64,000 nt of DNA from an uncultured Christensenellaceae bacterium (GTDB lineage Bacteria; Bacillota; Clostridia; Christensenellales; Borkfalkiaceae), in assembly GCA_910586985.1 (NCBI GenBank), contig CAJUKK010000011.1, forward strand, positions 21,548-85,547, given 5' to 3'. Each line of letters starts with the position of its first letter. Position 1 is the stretch's first letter. Both the position numbers and the translations under genes were made by a program. This document shows positions 32,490 to 39,180 of this stretch, piece after piece. The notes under the pieces are model-generated. The model did not search any database. It worked only from the letters and a program-made list of their open reading frames with translations, and was not told where the DNA came from.

Positions 32490-32757
32490 TCAATTTACGT
32501 CCAAGTCGTGCAGCCAAGTAGGAATGAGTTGAACTCGTTTGTTCAGCTCATTTTTGCTATAATGACGCGTTTCAAAGCGGAAAATCCACCAACGAATCAC
32601 AAAACCCCGACAATCGTCGGGGTCTGTTTTTTCCGTGTAGAGATAATAGATTTCAATTTTATCGTCGTAGAGTATCACTTTATCAATTAGCCAGTCAATT
32701 AACGCTTGCGGGGATTTTTTAATTCCCGTTCGCAGATATTCTATGAAAAATTTACAG
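32490..32757 (-). pseudogene. C-terminal remnant of a large serine recombinase
   Basis: The minus strand reads FFIEYLRTGIKKSPQALIDW then LIDKVILYDDKIEIYYLYTE, a segment typical of the last part of Clostridia large serine recombinases. It goes on to a stop at 32490. The catalytic N-terminal domain is absent. At its upstream side the reading runs into the start of the broken HTH gene at 32743, marking a recombination junction. The rest of the 32283-32742 gap is AT-rich, with the SIR2 gene start and nothing else recognisable. Confidence 0.5.
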
Positions 32758-33038
32758 GAAATCAGAGCGGAATTGAAGATTATCCGAGAATATCATTTTG
32801 TACTTAAATCGGCGGAAAAGGCGTGGAAATTTTAGTCCCTGCCGATATCAAGCGGTTTATGGAGAATTATTCCCGTGCGATTGAGAGTGCGTCCAAACCC
32901 CTTCGGCGCGTTTATTGCGGGCTGTACGAAAGCGGTCTAACGCAAAAGGCGTTGGCGGCAGAATGGGGCGTTACGGAGAAGTACGTTCAGATACTCAACA
33001 AGCGGCTGTTGCTGTATTTGCAGAATTTTTTATTGTGA
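32743..33038 (+). pseudogene. Frameshifted sigma-region-4-like HTH gene
   Basis: Homologue of 25950-26246. It begins MKNLQEIRAELKIIREYHF, then one base is missing near 32815 relative to the intact copy and the frame ends at TAG. The other frame continues ILVPADIKRFMENYSRAIES and carries the intact HTH (LTQKALAAEWGVTEKYVQIL). It is followed within 80 bp by the toxin-like gene. Confidence 0.8.
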
Positions 33039-33117
33039 TGCAAAAAATTTTGTCATGATACCCCCTTTACCCAAAAATTGCATGTTATAATTAGAGTAAA
33101 ACAAAAGGAGAATTTTA

Positions 33118-33681
33118 ATGAGTTTATTTGACGGGTTTTTTAAGAAAAAAGTGGCTACGTTTTTGAAAGAAGGAGACGGTTGGCATGATAGTCCGTTGGA
33201 TATAGAGATGTGCGGAGGAATTGCGGTGGCGGATCCGATGACGCATACTTGCGAAATTTGCGTTGCAATCAATAAAACAATATTCAAAAATAATAATAAA
33301 CCTGATGAAGAACAACATCCGTTTTGTAAATGCACACAAATTCCTACCGAATTGAATGAAGTTACGCTTGAATTTTCAATGGGAAAAATCAAGGATTACT
33401 TATTCGTCAAAAAGGTTGACTTAATGAAAAGTATGGGATATATTATTGACGATGCCGAGGAAGTTTACAATATCATTGCAGAATCTGCCAAAAAAGAATT
33501 TTTGAAAGGGAAATATGAACTGGGCGTGTTGAATAGATACGGGAAACGAGTGAGCATTGCAGTGGAATTAGCAGGAAAGCGCGATAAGAATGGTCGCGTA
33601 TATCGGTTTATCAGTGGATGGATGGCATATCCGAACGGAAAATTGCACAATAATACGCCTTTTTCGGGCTTTGTAAAATAA
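33118..33681 (+). CDS. Phage-head (SPP1 gp7)-like Cys/His cluster with DUF6883-like C-terminal toxin domain
   Basis: A 187-aa protein. Residues about 40-78 carry HTCEICVAINK and, after a spacer, HPFCKCTQI. This is the Cys-x-x-Cys plus HPxCxC cluster seen in SPP1 gp7/Mu gpF minor head proteins and in polymorphic toxins derived from them. The C-terminal 80 residues (YELGVLNRYGKRVSIAVEL, GWMAYPNGKL, NTPFSGFVK) look like a DUF6883 domain, proposed as a toxin module. RBS AAAAGGAGAATTTT. The next gene, 12 bp away, is the likely immunity protein. No secretion signal or delivery domain is present, so it may be a solitary toxin cassette. Confidence 0.6.
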   Translation: MSLFDGFFKKKVATFLKEGDGWHDSPLDIEMCGGIAVADPMTHTCEICVAINKTIFKNNNKPDEEQHPFCKCTQIPTELNEVTLEFSMGKIKDYLFVKKVDLMKSMGYIIDDAEEVYNIIAESAKKEFLKGKYELGVLNRYGKRVSIAVELAGKRDKNGRVYRFISGWMAYPNGKLHNNTPFSGFVK

Positions 33682-33693
33682 GGAGGAAAAGTT

Positions 33694-34032
33694 ATGAAGT
33701 ATTTAGATCGGGTTCGCGTTCTTACGGATGAATATGAACAATACGGAATTCACAAGGGGGACGAAGGTCATATTTTAGCCGCTGAAATTCGTCGCGGAAC
33801 GTTTTTGTTTTATAGAGAAGATCCTAAAACGCTTGCGGATGATTTGAGCGCTTCTATTAAAATAGAGGATTTGGAAGTAATAGAAAGTTCAGATGTAACG
33901 GATGAGGATATTTTAGAAGAATTACCGCTTCATAATCCCGAATGGGGCTGCAAGGTGGAGGATGGTTATATTCTGAATTTGAAAGGCGAGCGGTTAAACA
34001 AGTACGCTTATAACTATACTGTACCGGCTTAA
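33694..34032 (+). CDS. DUF4926-like candidate immunity protein
   Basis: A 112-aa acidic protein beginning YLDRVRVLTDEYEQYGIHKG then DEGHILAAEI, the beta-barrel (SH3-like) pattern I associate with DUF4926. These often sit next to polymorphic toxin genes. It is translated from AAGGAGGAAAAG immediately after the toxin-like gene. Acidity and tight coupling agree with an antidote role, but direct evidence is lacking. Confidence 0.6.
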   Translation: MKYLDRVRVLTDEYEQYGIHKGDEGHILAAEIRRGTFLFYREDPKTLADDLSASIKIEDLEVIESSDVTDEDILEELPLHNPEWGCKVEDGYILNLKGERLNKYAYNYTVPA

Positions 34033-34200
34033 AAAAGAGCGTGGTCGTTCGCACTCTTGAAAGCATTTTTAGCGCTAACCATTGCGAATTTCAAATGCCA
34101 TTTCTATTTCGATTAGAAACGTTTGTTGCGTTAGGATGAGTGTTATTCCGATAAAGTAATTCGCGGCGGTTACAGCGCTGTTTCTCGACTTAAAACAGTG

Positions 34201-34280
34201 GTTTAACAGTGGGGGATAGAATTGCGGTTAAAATCTATGAAACAGTAAGAATAACGCACCGTTTCACAGTGGGGGTATAG
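34201..34280 (+). repeat. Two short direct repeats in the 34033-34300 gap
   Basis: GTTTAACAGTGGGGG at 34201 and GTTTCACAGTGGGGG at 34261 are exactly 60 bp apart and both lead into a TATAG-containing stretch. No gene is seen in this 268-bp gap. They may be a binding site pair or the residue of a recombination site. Confidence 0.45.
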
Positions 34281-34300
34281 TTTCGACTCTATATTGCGCA

Positions 34301-34954
34301 TTAACCGTAAATCGCCGTGTACCGCTTACGCATTTTGATAAAGTATTCGTAAATGGTCGCTTGCGCTCTTTCAAGGATTCTTCCTATCTCGGGATAGCTT
34401 AACCCCGACATTCTACATTCCAAAGCAACTCGCATATTATCGGATAAATTCAGGCTCTCTACAATCTTATCGCATTTTGTATAATCCTGCTCGATTTCTT
34501 CTCTTATTTCGATCGTAGGTTCGCTTATGGGCGTTAAAGCATCAAGGCTTATAAGGCGGGAACTGTCTCTCGATTTGCGGTTAATCAGTTTCATCATCTT
34601 TCTGATATAGGCGATTCTTACCGTTATCTTTTTTTCCTTCTTTGTATAGCCTATAACATCATCTAAATGCTGCCCGTAGTATTCGCAGAGATACAATGCA
34701 CATTCCTGCACCAAATCGTAACCATCGCTTAACGAACGGCTTACGTCGTCTCTGTTCTTGATGTCTTTGAACAGATTGGTATTTAACTGCTGCATACGCG
34801 TTCCCGCATAACTAATGAGATAGCGCGTTTCCATAAACGCTATGATTTCGGACATAGCGAATACGTTATTGGGCGAGATAGGATCTTTCAGAACATTGTA
34901 ATCAAAGTTCTTGTACCTTATTCTGCTCTCATGTTTTTTTGTCCTTCTTTTCAT
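34301..34954 (-). CDS. Sigma-70-like protein, copy B
   Basis: A 217-aa homologue of the gene at 26311-26937 with nearly the same C-terminal HTH (LSYPEIGRILERAQATIYEY) and region-2-like part (GYDLVQECALYLCEYYG). Its N terminus is different and longer, with a basic MKRRTKKHESRIRY start. The ATG at 34954 follows CTCGGAGGTATCC, as in copy A; an in-frame ATG at 35017 lies in the leader and is rejected. The two copies frame the AT-rich island and come from duplication or from two related elements. Confidence 0.7.
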   Translation of the reverse strand: MKRRTKKHESRIRYKNFDYNVLKDPISPNNVFAMSEIIAFMETRYLISYAGTRMQQLNTNLFKDIKNRDDVSRSLSDGYDLVQECALYLCEYYGQHLDDVIGYTKKEKKITVRIAYIRKMMKLINRKSRDSSRLISLDALTPISEPTIEIREEIEQDYTKCDKIVESLNLSDNMRVALECRMSGLSYPEIGRILERAQATIYEYFIKMRKRYTAIYG

Positions 34955-35017
34955 TTTGGATACCTCCGAGATTTTTGATTTGCCGTTCGGCAGGGCGAAC
35001 GAGGCATAGGACTTCAT

Positions 35018-35210
35018 TCGGAGGATGTTGTGTTTCGTCTAATTTTTGATGTCAACGGTGGCAATAAAAGTGAAATAATGACGGGAGGAGATGCCCCACA
35101 ACCAAAAAATTGCGTTAAAAGAAAAAACACCGAACGGAAAAGTGCGGTGCTGAAAATATTAAGTTCGGTTTCAAATTCAAAGCAATTTTTTGCCCGTTGA
35201 CATCGGGGAA
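35018..35210 (-). promoter_or_regulatory. Structured leader upstream of sigma-like copy B
   Basis: Homologous to the leader of copy A. The outer stem GATGTCAACGG / CCGTTGACATC (35048-35058 with 35194-35204) keeps perfect pairing although the central A-T pair of copy A is T-A here. The second stem CAAAAAATTGC / GCAATTTTTTG (35103-35113 with 35182-35192) is identical. The middle terminator-like hairpin has one mismatch in this copy. From 35211 to 35400 the sequence is AT-rich with no gene seen. Confidence 0.55.
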
Positions 35211-35414
35211 GGACTATGCTACGATAAGCCCGACGAAACGGCAAAAAATCTCGGAGGAATATATAGAATTTGTCAGTTAACGGTATGGAACAAGTAAAAA
35301 TATGTTATAATAATGTTGATGATAATAAAAATTTGCTAAAAAGGGGTTGACTTTTATCCCTCAATAGCATATAATATTATCAAGAAAAATAAATTTGGGC
35401 TGGGTTGAAATTCC

Positions 35415-35456
35415 CGAGGTCCACCGCGGCGGGGGTATTCCTCGCCACTTTTTTTG
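35415..35456 (+). terminator. Hairpin with T-run before the DUF3800 fragment
   Basis: CGAGG and CCTCG arms around a GC-rich loop, followed by CCACTTTTTTT just ahead of the next ATG. It resembles a rho-independent terminator or attenuator. No RBS is visible between it and the DUF3800 start, which may mean leaderless or lost expression. Confidence 0.4.
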
Positions 35457-35459
35457 CGT

Positions 35460-35796
35460 ATGAGAAAGAATTTGAGTATTTTTATTGATGAGTCTGGGGA
35501 CTTTGGAAAGTATAATAATATTGCACCATATTATTTGGTGACTATGCTTTTTCATGATCAAAAACATAGTATTAACGAATTATTACAATACTTATCTGAC
35601 AGTCTATCGATGAAAAGTTATTCGGAACATTGTTTACATACGGGACCGTTGATTCGAAAAGAAGAAGTATATGAGTTAATGACGATAGACGAAAGAAAAA
35701 GTATTTTAAATTGCTTTATGAATTTCGCAAGTAAAGTGGAATTTAAATATATAACTTTTGTCGTAGAGAAAAGAGAAGACTTTAATCAATTGAATA
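35460..35796 (+). pseudogene. Truncated DUF3800 protein
   Basis: The first 112 residues of a DUF3800 (RNase H-like fold) protein are intact: LSIFIDESGDFGKYN is the conserved acidic start, followed by YYLVTMLFHDQ. The frame then runs straight into the terminal hairpin of the IS3 remnant (35797) and stops after a few foreign residues. DUF3800 proteins are usually about 220-250 aa, so more than half is gone. Confidence 0.8.
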
Positions 35797-36110
35797 AGGG
35801 TATCAATTCGAACCATTTGCGTTCAAACTGATACCCTTATCTTTTATAATAACGGATTTTATCACCGATTTAGAGGGGAAATTGCCTTAATTCGGTGCTT
35901 TTTTGTGTCTTTTCGCAGATGAAAATAATTAGACAGAAAATCCAAAAACAGTAAATTTTGAAACGTAAAACTAAAAATCTATGGAATCCGAACTCGTTTG
36001 TACAAGTTCATTTGAATGGTAATTATAATACATATTTTCAAATTTTATCGGCGTCATATATCTTAAAAACGCGTGCGGACGTTCGCTGTTGTATTCTGAG
36101 ACATATTATT
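35797..36110 (-). mobile_element. Remnant of an IS3-family element, copy B
   Basis: It begins with the same long hairpin as copy A (35797-35837). The minus strand then encodes the end of IS3 OrfB, ERPHAFLRYMTPIKFENMYY, without the rest of the transposase. It interrupts the DUF3800 gene. No intact terminal repeat was found on the other side. Confidence 0.65.
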
Positions 36111-36134
36111 GTTTGCGATAATCAGGAAAAATGT

Positions 36135-36311
36135 TTTTGTATTTGAACAAATTAGACCGATTTCGTTTTCGCCATGCGTCGGGTGTAACGCTGAATTGAT
36201 CCTGAAAATTCCGCTATAACTGTTTTGCGAATCGTATTCGAGCATTGTCGCAATTTGAGAAATCGGCAAATCTGCATCGGAAGTAGAATGTGTTTTGTCC
36301 ACCGAGTGCAT
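36135..36311 (-). pseudogene. Remnant of an AraC-family regulator
   Basis: The minus strand reads DLPISQIATMLEYDSQNSYS then GIFRINSALHPTHGEN, matching the second HTH of AraC/XylS regulators (PI-x-x-IA-x-x-LG-[FY]-x-S, then F-[KR]...PxxYR). The rest of the protein is missing. It would have been divergent from the GH31-GH36 operon and may have been its activator. From 36312 to 36500 no gene is recognised; a plus-strand basic frame there is not convincing. Confidence 0.55.
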
Positions 36312-36506
36312 ATAGAAATTGTGCGCTCTATAAAAATGACGGGTAGGTTCCCGATTTTTGATTACTTACTATGCGACGGTGCGGGCAGGTGTCTTGTTTG
36401 TAAGCGTAAACTTGCGCGACTGTTAAAAGCAAAGTCTAACAAAAAAGACGGGCGCAAAAAAAGCGAGATGAAATTTAAAAAAGTACAAAATATTTTCGAC
36501 AGACGC

Positions 36507-36535
36507 TTGCATTAAAAGTGAAATTGTGTTATACT
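36507..36535 (+). promoter_or_regulatory. Promoter of the GH31-GH36 operon
   Basis: TTGCAT (36507-36512), spacer of 17 bp, TATACT (36530-36535). The first gene starts 102 bp downstream with AAAAAGGAACGG as RBS, leaving an untranslated leader without obvious hairpins. Confidence 0.7.
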
Positions 36536-36637
36536 CTCATAAAGTGTTTGCGGGTCTATCGTTCTTATCTTTATACTATGGCGAATGACCGAAATGCGTC
36601 CCTGTTCGGTGAATAAATAAAAAAGGAACGGATAACT

Positions 36638-39145
36638 ATGGAACAAATTATTTTAAGGAACATACGGGTGCAGTTGTTGAGCGAAGAAGTTGTGCGCGTA
36701 GAGTACGGAAGGAACGGAAAATTCTGCGATGAGAATACGTTGTTTATTCTTAATCGCAGTCGTTACAAAGCTGCGAAAGTCGCGTATACGGAAAAAGACG
36801 GTGCGATTTGTTTTGGACGTTACACGCTCTATGTTCCTGAAAATGCGGATTCGCTGTCCGGCGTTCGATTGGACAAAAACGGCGAAACGATTTATACATA
36901 CAAAACACTCTCGAATAGCGGCGAATTGCCTGCTATGGATCAAACGCCCGAGGCGTTCGCGCTTTCGGATACGCCGCGAATCGTCGTGCCCAAGGGCGGA
37001 TATTCCGTAAATCGCAAGGGCGAATATACGGTTGAAGAAGACGTAGAAGATATTTATCTGTTGCTCTGCGCGGGCGACGCGAAAAAATTGCGTAAGCTTT
37101 ATGTCGAACTCACGGGTAAGTGCGAACTTGTGCGCCTTTCCACGCTCGGCGGCTGGAACAGCAAGTATTACGCGTATTCCGAGGAAGAAGCAAAACAGCT
37201 GATTTTGGATTACGAGGCGCATGATATTCCGCTAGACGTAATGGTAATAGATACAGATTGGCGTTCTTGCGAAAATGGTTGGGGATATGATATCAATACG
37301 AAACTTTTCCCCGACATGAAGAGATTTTTGGACTTTGCACATGCTCACGGCGTGGAAATCATGTTCAACGATCACCCCGAACCCGTGAACGGCGCACAGG
37401 TTTTCGCGCCCGAAGAAATCGAATACCGCGAAAAGAATCTGCAATCACTCATGGAAGAGGGGTTGGATATTTGGTGGTACGATCGGAATTGGACGACTCA
37501 TCTTATCTCGCCTTCGAAAAACGTATATTGGGAAACATTGGGATTGTATCTCTTCGAGGATGTCACGCGGCATTTTTATCAAAAGCAATCGGGTGACGAT
37601 AAAATATACCGCCGTCCCGTGGTCATGGGTAATGCGGTAAACGTGATCAACGGAAATTATATGAGCATTACGGACAGCGCGTCGCACCGCTATTCGATTC
37701 AATGGACGGGCGATATCGCAAGCATGCCCGACTCGCTCGCGCAGGAAGTGGATACGCTTATCAAATGTACGAACAACTGCGTTCCGTATATCAATTCCGA
37801 TTGCGGCGGACATACCGGAAATCCCGACAAAGAAGGTTTTGTGCGTTGGATGCAATACGGCACGCTTTCGCCCGTGTATCGTCCGCATTGCACGAATACG
37901 GTCACGCGTACGCGCGAACCGTGGGTTTACGATAAAGAAACGGAAGACATCGTGCGTGAATACAACAATTTGCGCTATCGCCTGTTACCTGTCATTTATA
38001 AGAACGCATATAACGCCTATGAAACGGGCGAGCCGATGTTTAAAGGGTTAGGTTGGGAGTATCCGGACGATAAAAAAGCCATTGCTCGCGACGACGAGTA
38101 TATGCTTGGGAACGATCTTTTGATTTCTCCGATCGGCGGAGAGAGACCTTTGCCGCTGAAAAAGGGCGATTATGTAACGCCCGTTCAGGCAACTTACTAT
38201 AACGGCAGGGAGCTGAAAGGCAAGCCGATCGCAACAGCCGAATACGAAAAACTCGATTTTTATCTCAATCACGTATCGCCTGCAAAGGGCGTGCCCGTAT
38301 ATGATTTTTCGGCACGGTTTAAAACTGTCGTTAAGTTTAATAAAAATGTGAAGCTTTGTATCCAATGCGACGACGGCGCAACCGTATTCGTGGACGGCGA
38401 AAAGGTTTTGGAGGATAAAACGTTGCACTCGGCGCTCTTATTTCCGCTATGCGAATTGGCGGCAGGCAGAGAGCACCGTATCGAAATCGAATATTTTCAG
38501 GCGGGCGGCGAGGCGAGCTGTACGCTGTGCTATTTCGAATTAGAGCAGGATATGCAAAAGAACGTGTACTTGCCTGCAGGCAAGTGGCTGGACGCGTTTA
38601 CGGGAAAAGTATACGAGGGCGAAAATATGATCGCGTGCGAATACGGTTTGCGCGAAATGCCGCTGTTCGTAAGACTTGGCGCGTTGCTTCCGCTTGCTTA
38701 CGAGGCAAGAAATACGAAAGAACAAAAATGGAATAAACTCGTCTATGATTTTTATCCCGATAAAAACGCGGCGGACACGGGATATTTATACGAGGACGAT
38801 ACCGAAACGACGGCCTATCAGTTGGGTCAGCTCCGCAAAAGCGCATACAAAGCGGATTATTGCAAGGGGTGTAACGCTTACGTGATCAATCTTTCGAAAG
38901 CTGAGGGAAGTTTTGCGGGCGAAAAATGTTTTGCAAACCGTGAAATCACACTTAAAGTGCATTTGCTTAAAGAGCAGATTAAGCGCGTAACGGTAAACGG
39001 CGAAGAGGTCGCGTTTCAGACCGTGAAGAAAGATACTGAGGCGTTCCCCTTGAATGCGGGGCAATCCGCACCAGATTCCGATATTTTGCTTGTTACATTG
39101 AATACGCAGGTCGATCAGGATTACGAAATCAGATTTTGCTTATAA
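36638..39145 (+). CDS. Glycoside hydrolase family 31 enzyme with PA14-like domain
   Basis: An 835-aa intracellular alpha-glycosidase (alpha-glucosidase or alpha-xylosidase type). The order is an N-terminal beta-sandwich, then the (beta/alpha)8 barrel with DVMVIDTDW and the nucleophile Asp 282 in WWYDRNW. The proton donor Asp 359 lies in WTGDIAS, followed by NSDCGGHTG and PVYRPHC. After the barrel, residues about 560-640 (FNKNVKLCIQCDDGATVFVD) resemble a PA14-like insert, then come the C-terminal sandwiches (YLPAGKWLDAFTG). No signal peptide. It stands 35 bp before a GH36 gene, so both act on the same alpha-linked oligosaccharides. Confidence 0.9.
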   Translation: MEQIILRNIRVQLLSEEVVRVEYGRNGKFCDENTLFILNRSRYKAAKVAYTEKDGAICFGRYTLYVPENADSLSGVRLDKNGETIYTYKTLSNSGELPAMDQTPEAFALSDTPRIVVPKGGYSVNRKGEYTVEEDVEDIYLLLCAGDAKKLRKLYVELTGKCELVRLSTLGGWNSKYYAYSEEEAKQLILDYEAHDIPLDVMVIDTDWRSCENGWGYDINTKLFPDMKRFLDFAHAHGVEIMFNDHPEPVNGAQVFAPEEIEYREKNLQSLMEEGLDIWWYDRNWTTHLISPSKNVYWETLGLYLFEDVTRHFYQKQSGDDKIYRRPVVMGNAVNVINGNYMSITDSASHRYSIQWTGDIASMPDSLAQEVDTLIKCTNNCVPYINSDCGGHTGNPDKEGFVRWMQYGTLSPVYRPHCTNTVTRTREPWVYDKETEDIVREYNNLRYRLLPVIYKNAYNAYETGEPMFKGLGWEYPDDKKAIARDDEYMLGNDLLISPIGGERPLPLKKGDYVTPVQATYYNGRELKGKPIATAEYEKLDFYLNHVSPAKGVPVYDFSARFKTVVKFNKNVKLCIQCDDGATVFVDGEKVLEDKTLHSALLFPLCELAAGREHRIEIEYFQAGGEASCTLCYFELEQDMQKNVYLPAGKWLDAFTGKVYEGENMIACEYGLREMPLFVRLGALLPLAYEARNTKEQKWNKLVYDFYPDKNAADTGYLYEDDTETTAYQLGQLRKSAYKADYCKGCNAYVINLSKAEGSFAGEKCFANREITLKVHLLKEQIKRVTVNGEEVAFQTVKKDTEAFPLNAGQSAPDSDILLVTLNTQVDQDYEIRFCL

Positions 39146-39180
39146 CGTAAATTCGGCATTAAAGATTAGGAGTTGAAATA

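Noticed and set aside
34201..34280. Possible CRISPR array
   Set aside because: Only two short repeats are present, with no regular spacers and no cas gene in the window.
36312..36515. Plus-strand frame ending in a Lys-rich tail before the GH31 promoter
   Set aside because: No RBS, low complexity and overlap with the promoter region; probably non-coding or a remnant beyond recognition.
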